64,000 bases of DNA from Adiantum capillus-veneris (taxonomy: Eukaryota > Streptophyta > Polypodiopsida > Polypodiales > Pteridaceae), in assembly GCA_014529385.2 (NCBI GenBank), contig CM043960.1:38911281-38975280 (forward strand), written 5' to 3'. Under the pieces are notes generated by a model. The model did not search any database and was not told where the DNA came from. It saw only the letters and a list, made by a program, of their open reading frames with translations. A program made the position numbers and the translations under genes. Below are positions 21,463 through 30,780 of this stretch, in pieces. Each line of letters begins with the position of its first letter. The stretch's first letter is position 1.

Positions 21463-22340
21463 GTTGTCTGTTTGGCTGGCTGGGAGCTCTAGTGATCGTG
21501 TTTATCGGAATGTTCGGTTCTGTTTCTGATCCACTTGAGCTTGTCACAATCCCTATTTTGTGCATGGTTGCTTTTCCTTTGTTTTTGAGGTTTTTTGGGC
21601 AATGTGGAATAAGATGGTCGGTCGTGCATCCGTCACAGAATCCAAAAAAATTCACTCGCTCTCCTTTGTCTGGACAAACTCTAGCCCAATGATCATCACC
21701 ACATTCATAGCATGGTCGTGCAGGTGGTGGAGAAGCTTGTGGAGCTCCCATTGGTTGTCCTGTTCTAGGAGCGTAGCCTCTAGGTTTGTAGCCCTAATTT
21801 GCCATAAAACATGAGCATAGTCTCATCAACCAAGTAATGATTTTTGGTTGGTTGTGCTATGTATGAGGGCTCGAGCATTTCTTCTGAAATTATCCATGGA
21901 TTATGTCCCTATAGAGCATATGCATTCCTATCAATTTCCCTTTCATAAGTATTGTTTGAATCTTCTCGGTATGAGACTACCTGGATCATACTCTGATCAG
22001 AAGGTGGTTCTATGGGTTGAGAAATCCTTACCATAGCCCTATTTTCCTGCGGTAAGGGAGGTTGATGTCCCAACACAAGTTGAGCTTTTTCCTGACCCAA
22101 GATTGCGTTATTTGGCCCCACTTGGTACCTTGGAGGGGACGGAGGTTGTTGTCCCCCATGTGGTCCGTATTGTCTCTCCCTAACATAGTTCCGATTATAG
22201 AAACATTCGTATGTTGCGTGGTTAGCCCATTTTTGTTCTGTAGCACACCATTTCAATATTCGTTGTGCATTTACTCTTGGCCTTTGTTGAAGGTTGCACC
22301 ACTGGGTTGGATGATCTCCTCCACAAGTATCGCATTTTCG
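21443..22340 (-). pseudogene. G1 nucleocapsid with multiple zinc knuckles
   Basis: Three Cys/His clusters can be read on the minus strand: KCDTCGGDHPTQWC near 22340-22299, CYECGDDHWARVC near 21715-21676, and FCDGCTTDHLIPHC near 21645-21604. All have C-X2-C-X3-H-X4-C spacing, one residue shorter than the classic knuckle between Cys2 and His. A Gln/Pro/Arg-rich region separates the first from the second. This is the RNA-binding end of Gag. Frameshifts and stops separate the parts. Confidence 0.75.
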
Positions 22341-22489
22341 GGTGGGCGGTTATCGTGTGTTTGGGTTCGTCCTGTTTCCTTGGTTTATCCTCTTGATCAC
22401 TTCCGCAATCATTCAATATACGTCCGACACAGTTGGGTTTTGCCCTCCCAATTTTGTCATGGACTCACTCGTGGTTGAAGAGGTGCTAC

Positions 22490-23055
22490 TAGTCCCCTAA
22501 TCTGTGTCTTCAGTCACCTCCCCATATGCTTTGCAATTATCTACAAGATACAACGCCTCTTTCGTGACTTGCTCAAAGGTTACACATGCCTTCAGGTGCA
22601 AGTCCTTTTTGCGCGTGTCATTTCACAATCCCTCTATGAAGAGGAGTGATAGTCTTTCATCCTGAGGTAATTCTTGAACATGGCATATTTCTATGTACTA
22701 CTTGAAACGAAGTGATGCTTCCTTCACTTTCTCTTTTTCTTTTGCCTAAATGCATAGATCTGGGAGACAGTGTTATGCTTGATCCCTCTTTTTGAGAATT
22801 CCTTAGCGAATTCTCGAAGAAGTTGCTCAATACTTGGGAATTCCAAGCTGTTTAATGGTTGGAACTAAGTCGGGTAGTACCTTCCAATGTCAACCCAAAT
22901 CCTTCATATTGAGTGTGGAAATTAGCTACCTGTTCCGCTCTCAATACTTGTTTGAAGATTGAAACATGGACATACGGATCTCCAGATCCATTATACTTTT
23001 TGGGTAAGCATTTTTCCACCTGAGATGGTTGCATACGTCTAGCCTCTGCAACCAT
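22490..23055 (-). pseudogene. G1 gag capsid (Retrotrans_gag type)
   Basis: From an ATG at 23055 the frame reads MQPSQVEKCLPKKYNGSGDP, then HVSIFKQVLRAEQV and FHTQYEGFGLTLEGTT. After a stop, other frames give LNSLEFPSIEQLLREFAKEF, then KKKEKVKEASLRFKQYIE and a DERLSLLFIEGL-like block. This matches the two-helix order of plant gypsy gag. The usual WW pair was not seen. Assignment is by overall similarity and position upstream of the zinc knuckles. Confidence 0.65.
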
Positions 23056-23336
23056 TCAAACAACTCCTAGTCCCCCCCGGGTGGCTTCTCTTGGTTCATA
23101 ATCTCCTCTTGGTACTAATAGTGGTATCCTATCCGCTATACATTCATCAAGTCGATCTCATGTAATAGTCGGAGGGATTCCAGTGGTGTAAGTGATGTCA
23201 GGAACAGTACTGCCCCTATGTGTGTTCATGGAAGCCCTAGACACCGTCGATCCTAAAGGTTCTATTTTTAGAACTCGTTCATGTCCATAAGAATCCTCCA
23301 CTCACCATGGTTCTCAAGGGGCTCTCATGTACAGTC

Positions 23337-24110
23337 TCAGGTTGCGATGTGAGTAGTCGTGGTTTTTACCTCTTCTGAATTTACGTAGTATTGGTGGAGT
23401 GGTCCTACAAAATATGTATATCTCTCTAACTCGTTTCGATCCATTGGAGAGTACTTTTGGCCATACTTGTCCATTATGACCACGTGAATACTTCTGCCCT
23501 CCGTGTACGTGTAAACATACAAGTTTTTCCGGTCTATTAATTCTTTGATGTGGGGCTCGTCACATCTGTAATAGAGTGTTTGTTCTCCATTATTGAACTT
23601 ATAAAGACCAACATATGTGTTGTCTGTGTTAAGGTGCTCTGTCTCATTAGTGCGTCTGAGTACCATGTTTTGTTTCTCCATTTTGGGTGGTGCATCGGCC
23701 AGCTCATTATCTACTTTGTCCTTGGTGCCGGTCATTCCCCATTTATCCACAATAAAAGGGTTATGAACCACTAGGTACATCATTCCCTCTCGGTCGAAAT
23801 ATCTATTCCCATCATAATCAACATCTATAAGGTCTCTGAACTCGCTCGGCCTATTTTCCAACTTAACACAGTAGCGGTCCATTCCATCCTTATAGATTTT
23901 GGCTTTAAGCACGTTTTCAAATTGAAACTTCAAATACAACAATTTCACATCAGATGTAGGCTGAGAAGGACCTACACCCATAGAAGCTGTTCCCTTAGGG
24001 TTTGACTTGTTAGAATCTTCAGTCATGAGGCCGTATGATCTCTCAGACGAAGTGTCAGAGAAACTCTCCTCTAAAATGGGTTCCAAAGGCGTCAGTGGTC
24101 TCTGATTCAC
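23337..24110 (-). CDS. G1 upstream open frame, 257 codons, unknown
   Basis: I do not recognise this protein. The ATG at 24110 opens MNQRPLTPLEPILEESFSDT and a Ser/Asp/Lys-rich N-terminus to about residue 50. A structured-looking part follows, with alternating hydrophobic and charged residues and many aromatics (LYLKFQFENVLKAKIYKDG, YFDREGMMYLVVHNPFIVDK, LYKFNNGEQTLYYRCDEPHI, YTYFVGPLHQYYV). There is no signal peptide or membrane segment. It lies 5' of gag on the same strand and is the longest undisrupted frame of G1, while gag and pol around it carry many stops. It may be an N-terminal Gag extension or an additional ORF. No counterpart is left in G2, where this region is deleted. Confidence 0.5.
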   Translation of the reverse strand: MNQRPLTPLEPILEESFSDTSSERSYGLMTEDSNKSNPKGTASMGVGPSQPTSDVKLLYLKFQFENVLKAKIYKDGMDRYCVKLENRPSEFRDLIDVDYDGNRYFDREGMMYLVVHNPFIVDKWGMTGTKDKVDNELADAPPKMEKQNMVLRRTNETEHLNTDNTYVGLYKFNNGEQTLYYRCDEPHIKELIDRKNLYVYTYTEGRSIHVVIMDKYGQKYSPMDRNELERYTYFVGPLHQYYVNSEEVKTTTTHIAT

Positions 24111-24480
24111 ACTTTTTTCCGTCGAGTGATTACTCCCTTGATCAAAGATGTTGGGGTCCTATTATGGTACAATCTTCCTGATCACAGATTCATGAAGAAT
24201 TAGTCATAAAAATCCAAACCGAGTTACCTCATTAAATAGTTTGAATCTCTCGTTTGATGTTGCTTGCTGGGTAGTGTCTTCTAGTACCTGCAACCTGTCA
24301 AGAATTTGCTTGATAGTTGTAAGCTTATAGCTGTTCTTATTAGTTCTTGCTTTTGTTCGACAAAACTTAGCACACAATTCCCTACACAACCTCAACAATT
24401 TTGATCCAATTTCAATTTTGAAAAAAGCATCAGGTTGCTATGGACTAGCTCCTTGTATGGTAAGTTTCTGTCTATGTTCC
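24111..24480 (-). other. G1 leader between array and upstream frame
   Basis: About 370 bases without recognisable coding sequence. A short open stretch (24398-24204) encodes 64 residues with no known motif. Confidence 0.4.
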
Positions 24481-27190
24481 GACTCAGAGGTACATGGATC
24501 GCGATCCATGTTGAGAAGCCAATTGAACTTTTGTTGCTATCATCAAATTTAACACTAGAATGGTAACATGACACTTTTATGTCCTTGGACACTTTTGTGT
24601 CCTGTTAAGTGACCATTTTGCTTGAATTATTTGAAGAGTATGAAAATGGATTCTAGGTGCTATATATCCACAAAGTTGCCTTATGAGCTGAAAAAAACTT
24701 AGCATTTTTTTTTGAGTATCGATCTCACCATTAACCTTACTCTTGCACAACCTTTTTGAACCTAAATTGTGTGAAAAAACGGGTCTTGTTTTTGGCTTTT
24801 TTTTCAATTTTTGGAAACTATACCACTCTTTACTTCATGTTTGTGAGGTTTAGATGGCTAGAGGTTAGGCCTTCATAGTTCTCAACATGTTTTGATGCTT
24901 GTAGGGAGAGCTAAGTGTTAAAATTGAAAGTTATGACCAATTTACAAGAATTGCATAATCCTGTTTTTTGGCCAAAATTAGCACTTTTATGATTTTTTTG
25001 GTGGCTTTCTTGATATCCAAATTCAATTTTGATTGTGTAAGTGTCCTGTATAACATAAAGCTAATCTTCCTTGAGTTTTGAGGGACCTAATATGCTATAT
25101 AGCATAGTATATGATGATGGTTGAGTTTTTTGATTGCTGAAGAATACGATACATTTTAGAGTAGCAAGTATAACTTTCTCAATATTGCTAGTTTCTTAGG
25201 CCAATTGTGTGTATTTTGTAGGTAGTGACCATATCTAATCGTAGAATACAAACTTGGCTAGATATTGAGTAGTTTCTATGGGTTTCTAGAGGTCATAATG
25301 CTAAACCCAGTTTTTTCATGTTTGTTGTATTTAGCACTTTATCATTGCCCCCAAGGTTCCAATTGTAAGAGATCCGTTATCCTTTTGACATGCTCCATGG
25401 CTCCTTTTGAATCCAGAGGCCCAAAGGGAACTAAGAAAACATGTATATAGTATCTGTATTGAGCGTGACTATAGAAACTTTGATCATAGGTCCGCAGAAT
25501 GGCAAAAATGCAACTTTTTTGTACCCATTTTTTTTGCCCAAAAAAAAATAGTGAGGTAAAAGAAACCATATGTTTCGGTCACCAACTCATTGAAGTTAAC
25601 GGGGCATTTTATCTCATGTCCTACAAAAATCTCCACTCTTATTTATATGCAATCAACCGTAAGAAATTGCTGTTTTGGGCAAAATGCACTAGTCCATCAA
25701 CTTTGGAGGCTTGTAGTGACCAAGGGATGAGAAAAATTACAAGTTTCTCATTTTTTCCATATGTAGTAGTTATTGAACTATAAGCTCATGAAAGGATTTT
25801 TCAAAATGAGTGGATCTACTATTGTTTTGGAAATTTTCCCAAAAACCTGAAAGGACACTTTTATGTCCTGTTAGGTTACCATCCTAGTGTTAACATGATT
25901 ATGAGGTCTTCCAGTACCAATTCTTTTAGAAATGAATATCTGAATTGGAGGCTAAGTTGATTTTGTCACTTTGCCTGAGCTTCTGTCAGTTCTAAGATGT
26001 TGGAATGGTTTCTTGCATCCAATTTCAAGTCTGGAAGTACCACTAGACTCTCTGTGATGCCCTCTAGCTATGGTACTAGTTTGGTATCAATTTGTGTCAA
26101 GGGAACATGGATCGCGATCCATGTTCCTTTGTGTCAAAATACACTAAACTTTGTCCCACAGCTAGTCCTTGGCATAGTGATGCTGACTATATGGTTTTTG
26201 AATGCCTTAAACCTTTTTTGGATAGAAAAAAGTCAATTTTAGGATTTATTTCAGTGGCTTCCCCCTTGATCTAATTTTTGCCACCTTTTGCCCTCTTTTT
26301 GAAAATTTCTGATAAGGATCCTTTAGGATAAAGTGCTCCAATTGTTATCACTTCCCTGCTTGTCTTTTATCATCTCAAACTTCCAAAAAGGTACATAGAT
26401 CGCGATCCATGTTTGGCAAGATTTTGGACTGACACTTTGTAAGCTGATCACACAAGGTATGATGATGCTATTCCCCAAGTCTTTTTGGATTTGATCAATT
26501 TTTTCCAAGTGAGAAGCAGGATTTTGTGTCTATTTTGTGGTTTCTTGCGAACCACTCCTTTTCTAGTATTTTGACCAGCTTTTTTCACTTTTTGTTTGTG
26601 ACTCCTTTTGGAAAAGTTGTTCAACTAGTAATCAGGAGTACACTGGTCAAATGATGTCTACCTGGAACATGGATTGCAATCCATGTTGGGAAGCACCTGG
26701 GCATGAAATTCGGTTCTGTTGATTCCTTGCTTCTAGTTGGTCCCAATTCTCATCCCTTTTTGGATTTGGGCAAATAAAAGTTCAGTTTTTCCCTGTTTTC
26801 CCTTTTTTCCAAGGTTTTGGTCTGCTCACCCCAATCTTTTGATTTTTATGATCTTCTAGCCCTCTAATTCTCACCAAACTCAAGGTTCTGATGCCTGAGA
26901 GCCTGTTCTAAGCAAAGGAAATAATTTTAGCACATTTTGCCAAAAAGGTACATGGATTGCGATCCACGTTGGACAGGCAAACTGGCAGTTTTTTGCACAG
27001 TCTCTTTTCCAGCAAGTGTTTTTATCCCCTTCTTGAAAGTTTTACTGGGTTTGGTCCAGTTTTGAAGCTCTTACCATCACTTCTTCAACTTTTCAGAGTT
27101 ATGGTCTTCAACACCAAAATAAGGTTATTGACAGTTTTTTTCTCAATCCTTTTGGCCCCAAATGATGGTGTAATTTGTTTCCTAACCTAC
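24480..27190 (-). repeat. ~280-bp-period palindrome array in G1 leader
   Basis: Five copies of the ATGGATCGCGATCCAT-type palindrome are centred at 24501.5, 26114.5, 26402.5, 26676.5 and 26959.5. After subtracting the 1,341 bp added by TIR-A, the spacings are 272, 288, 274 and 283 bp. Sequence between palindromes is diverged, though the last unit matches the last unit of the G2 array (a CAACTTTTCAGAGTTATGGTC-like block followed by CCTACTCCTA). The copy at 26102-26127 is a perfect 26-bp inverted repeat. The copy at 26666-26687 is a perfect 22-bp one despite two changes in the core (TTGCAA). The array sits 5' of the coding region. Confidence 0.85.
24553..25889 (+). mobile_element. TIR-A: TTAA-flanked inverted-repeat element (1,337 bp)
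   Basis: Terminal inverted repeats are CACTAGAATGGTAAC (24553-24567) and, at the right, GTTACCATCCTAGTG (25875-25889), one mismatch apart. Both ends are flanked by TTAA (24549-24552 and 25890-25893). Subterminal hairpins GGACACTTTTGTGTCC (24587-24602) and GACACTTTTATGTCC (24570-24584) lie at the left, and GGACACTTTTATGTCC (25853-25868) at the right. No transposase is encoded; two small open frames (61 and 94 codons) look neutral. Removing it restores the ~280-bp spacing of the host array. A second copy in opposite orientation is at 61582-62921. Confidence 0.9.
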
Positions 27191-27880
27191 TCCTATAACT
27201 GAAATGAATATGCAAACATAAGTGAACTTAACAGTACGAAAATAACAACAACATGTGCGGTGGAACAACCCTTTCCAAGCATGTGAAAAATCAAAGAACA
27301 AAATACTATCTTGTACTTCACTCACAGCTTTCTTTGATCTTAAGGAATAGCATTGGCTAGTCTCGGACTCCAGTCTCTATCAAGCACTAAACCTACGTCT
27401 AGCTGCTTCACTGTCTATGGGTAAGCGGAACGGGTATCAAAAGCTTCCATGGTCAAAACATCAAATAATAACCATTTTAACCCCCAAATCAATGCATTTA
27501 GCTCACAAACAATACATCGCGAACCACAACAGAATGGGAAATGATCACACTTAGATTGTAGAGCAAGAGACAAGGAATGCAATGTGTTATTCGGAATAGA
27601 ATTTTGATTACCAGCTTAGGAGAAAAGAGGAATACAAGTTGTAGTCACAAGAAGCCTCCACAATGCACGTTTTTCCTTGTTCAAGCTAATGATCCTTATT
27701 CCCTCTAAACTAAGGGTTTTGACTTTAAAAGTTAGGGGGCTTTCCCATGGCCATCCGGCCTCTCACAAGGGTGTAACTCAGAGAAATAAAGAGGGTATTG
27801 TCTAATCACATCGTGATTACAACTCATCTTAGGCTGAATTACATGGCTTTTTTTGAAAAAATAGAGTGTCAATAGGGTTT
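27191..27880 (-). other. G1 5' flank, homologous to the G2 leader and beyond
   Basis: No coding sequence is seen. 27,330-27,420 resembles 44,800-44,900 of G2 (shared ACTCAC..., CAAGCACTAAACC, TCTA(A/G)CTGC landmarks). 27,560-27,740 resembles 56,590-56,800, right of CO2. The PBS-like site found in G2 was not found here, so this side of G1 appears rearranged or deleted before it meets G3. Confidence 0.5.
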
Positions 27881-27897
27881 GGTGTGCAGACGCTTGT

Positions 27898-28660
27898 ATG
27901 CGCTTGTATCCACCAAACAAGAAGGAAAAGGCTGTAATAGTGGATCCACCCAGAGTAAAGGAGAAAGGCAAGGATAAGGTGAAGGCACCCTTTCTAGAAC
28001 CATTTGAAACCATGACTGTAAAGAGAGCTAGGAGGGAGAAAATTGCAAAAGCTGATGATGAGAGAAGCAGAGAGACTAGAAAAAGGCCGTCAAAACCACG
28101 ACAAAAAATAGGCATCACCAACTTCTAGTTAGGAGAGAGTTCTAGGCCCTATGATCTCACATTGGATGTGGCAGAGCAAGAACCAAAGATTACATGGCCA
28201 CATCTGCTACATCTCGCACCAAAGGTAAGGCGGTAATGGTCTAAAATGGTAAGTACAAGGCACTCCAAAGGAAAGGTGACCGGAGCAATTTCAGGTTGCA
28301 ACATGGTTGACATCCTTCCAGTCGTCGATGTCAACATAAAGTTTAAGAGGGTTGGAAACACCTATATTGATGGTGGCACACAAATCTATGTGATGAGTGA
28401 AGCTATGATGCTTCGGCTAGGGATCAAGGTTGACCAACCTTCTCCATGCAAGGCAAAGACGGCAAACAACGCAAAGGTGAAATGTGAGGGCGTAGTAAGT
28501 GCCGTGAAGGTAAAAGCCTTCAACATTGAAGTAGAAGTAGATATTTTTGTGATGCCAACTAAGGGGGAGGGCTATCCATTAATCTTGGGAAGGCCATGGT
28601 TGATGGCCATGAAGGCAAAGCATGACTGTGGCACTGGTCTTCTACCCATGACTGGTAAGA
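27898..28660 (+). pseudogene. G3 gag-PR linker and aspartic protease
   Basis: A basic Lys/Arg-rich stretch (27898-28125) ends at a TAG. The same frame continues through YDLTLDVAEQEPKITWPHLL, the kind of segment that precedes protease in this family, and past a TAA near 28235 into the protease. The protease shows NTYIDGGTQIYVMSEAMMLR (D-G-G active site at 28369-28377) and a YPLILGRPWLMAM block at about 28574-28612. Catalytic Asp is present. It would process Gag-Pol. The protease itself is free of stops. Confidence 0.85.
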
Positions 28661-29777
28661 AGGGGGAAACAATCTACTACAACATGAGGACCAGCAAGCA
28701 GAAACAAATGGATATAGAGACATCAGTAGATGAAACCACTAGTGAGTCTTCCACTTCTGAGGAGGAGACCACTTCCACCGATGAGAGCGACAATTCCATA
28801 GATGTGATGGGCATTATCATGAAGGATCTACAAAGGGCAAGCATGATTGGTGACCTGTCACTGGAAGGTCAAAGCAGCAGAGAGGATAATAAATCACCTG
28901 GCCTAAGAGAGGGTAGGTTGAAAAGTATGTTGTCTATGGAATTAACAAGTGAAGAGAAGGATAATTTTTTGCAAATATTGATGGGATTCCTTATTTTCAT
29001 TGAAAACTATGAAAGAATCACAAGTATTGTAGCAGTGGAGCATCACATTAAGTTGAAGGAAGGGGTAAAGCCAGTTGTGCAGAAACTACGATGGATGGGG
29101 GTCATACAAGAAAAGGCACTCCTTGCCGAGGTAAGGAAACTACTGGAAGCAGGGTTCATTTACCTTATGGAAAACTCAGAGTGGGTGTCACCTGTAGTGG
29201 TGACGCCTAAGAAGAATTGTAAGTGGAGGGTCTGCATCGACTACAAACCATTAAATGCAGCCACAAAGAAAAACCATTTTCTCTCCCTTTCTTGGATGAA
29301 GTTCTGAATGAAGTAGCTGGTTTTGAATGCTACATAGTGTGTGACGGGTATTCTGGCTATTTTCAAATACGCATAGCCTTTGAAGATCAACTAAAAACCA
29401 CTTTCATTACACCATGTGGTTGTTTTTCTTATAGCATTATGCCATTTGGTCTCAAAAATGCACCTGCCACATTCCACAAATATGTCACATATGTCTTTCA
29501 ACCGTTTTTTGGAACATGCATAAGAGTGTTCATTGATGATTTTTGTATATATAGCCCTCACATCTCACACTTAGAAAAAGTGACTGAGGGTTTAGCAAGG
29601 TTGCAAAGCCTAGGAGCGCAGTTAAATGTAGACAAGTGCCACATTGGAGAAAGTAGAGTCATTCTATTTGGCCATGAAATTTCAACTAAAGGTATCAATG
29701 CCGATCCAAGTAAGGTGTCCGCACTCATCGCACTACCTTCACCAACAACCACACGTCAACTAGTCTCTTTTCTATAG
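28661..29777 (+). pseudogene. G3 reverse transcriptase
   Basis: After an acidic Ser/Thr/Glu-rich linker (about 28720-28800), the frame gives HHIKLKEGVKPVVQKLRWM, EVRKLLEAGFI and VSPVVVTPKKNCKWRVCIDY. A frameshift near 29270 moves to the next frame, which has CYIVCDGYSGYFQIRIAFED, FSYSIMPFGLKNAPATF and the active site RVFIDDFCIYS (FIDD, both Asp present at about 29533-29541), then ILFGHEISTKGI. It stops at 29775 and continues in the RNase H entry. This is a normal Ty3/gypsy RT. Confidence 0.9.
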
Positions 29778-30337
29778 AAGGTGAGGTACTTGAGTAGATT
29801 CATACATCTACTATCACAACTTGTTCTACCACTAGAACAACTTACACAACGATCGACTTTCACATGGGATGAGTAGAGCGAGCATCACTACAACAAGGTA
29901 AAGGAGGTCTTAGCCACCCTACCAACTATCTCACCGCCTAAGTGGGATGAAAAGTTCTCTGTCACCTCAAGTGTGGGTGACGACTCCTTGGGGGCAGTGC
30001 TACTCCAAAAGGATGCAACGACATCTTTCATGAGGCTAATCTACTTCTCCAGTCGCATGGTGAAAGCGACAGAGAAAGGTTTCACCCATGTGGAACACCT
30101 AGTCTTGGCTCTTAGATTTGCAACTACAAAGTTTCAATCATATTTGTTGCCTAGGCAATTTGTAATCTTAAACATGGATGAAATGTTTCCCTATGTGGTA
30201 CAACACATAGATGTTTTTGCTAGGATTACTAAATGGCTAGTTCGTCTGCAAGAGTTTGACTACACGGTACAGGTGGAAAGCACGACAAGAACAAGCTTGG
30301 GGGGACTCATGACCTACCAACACTTGAGAAAAAGGTA
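29778..30337 (+). pseudogene. G3 RT connection and first RNase H
   Basis: The same frame as the RT continues with KVRYLSRFIHLLSQLVLPL, a TFTWDE-stop segment, and RNase H: DDSLGAVLLQKDATTS, LIYFSSRMVKATEKGFTHVE, LALRFATTKFQSYLLPRQF and RITKWLVRLQEFDYTVQVES. The start of the domain reads VTSSVGDDSLG where V-x-A-S-D-D-A is usual, so the first catalytic Asp position appears altered. Two TAG codons (29777 and 29875 regions) break the frame. Confidence 0.8.
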
Positions 30338-30780
30338 AAGCACTTGAGAGGGGAGGGAATTCAACCACTTCCAGAGCCACCGGTGATAGAAAGAGCACAC
30401 TCTCTCTACTTTGATGGAGCCTACAAGCGAGCATCCAAAAAAGCAGTTGCAGGCATAGTGGTCTTTGGTGGGAAAGGTATCAATGTATTTTCTCTTGGTC
30501 ATTTGTGAGAATCACATTCTAACAATGAAGCTGAGTATGCAGCATTGACAAAGGGATTACAATGGTGCATCTCACAAGGGGTAAAACACCTTAATGTATT
30601 TGGGGATGCTCTACTTTTGGTAAGGCAAGTAAATGGAGCATGGACATGTAAGAATCCTAGCTTGAGGATTCACATAATCTATGTAAAAACTTTGTTGGGT
30701 AAGTTTGAAGCAGTTCAATAACACCACATTCCAAGGGCTAAAACCATGAAGCTAATGCCTTAGCAAGTGAAAGACTGCAG
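30338..30780 (+). pseudogene. G3 additional RNase H (aRNH)
   Basis: A different frame from 30338 reads LYFDGAYKR, KKAVAGIVVFGGKGINVFSL, then TGA, and ESHSNNEAEYAALTKGLQWC, VKHLNVFGDALLLVRQVNGA and CKNPSLRIHI. This is an RNase HI fold: Asp in YFDGA, Glu in NNEAEYAAL, Asp in VFGDALLLV, and a degraded NALA end near 30760. In the Tat lineage such a second RNase H follows the retroviral one, which here seems to have lost its first Asp. Three stops are present. Confidence 0.85.

Larger units (their letters stand above)
14672..27190 (-). mobile_element. G1: large atypical Ty3/gypsy element (internal part)
   Basis: Minus-strand order from right to left: ~280-bp palindrome array, unknown 257-codon frame, gag capsid, zinc knuckles, charged linker, protease, acidic linker, RT, RNase H, a first HHCC zinc module, a second HHCC module with the integrase core, integrase C-terminus, a second retropepsin-like domain with a basic tail, PPT. 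Each domain matches G2 where G2 retains it. The duplicated HHCC module and post-integrase protease-like domain are not part of the standard gypsy plan. LTRs could not be delimited. Many stops show that the copy is inactive. TIR-A is inserted in the array. Confidence 0.85.

Noticed and set aside
25265-25783. Two small open frames (61 and 94 codons) conserved between TIR-A and TIR-B, as candidate proteins
   Set aside because: Comparing the 94-codon frame by eye, nine of about ten codon differences change the amino acid. That is what neutral drift of two young copies looks like; there is no sign of selection for protein.
24553-25889. TIR element as a member of the CACTA superfamily
   Set aside because: The termini start CACTA, but the 3-bp direct duplication expected for CACTA does not match on either copy (TAA against TTA), while the 4-bp TTAA fits both.
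24480-27190. Palindrome array as a CRISPR-like array
   Set aside because: The context is a plant retroelement leader, the repeats are 280 bp apart with diverged non-unique spacers, and no Cas-like genes exist.
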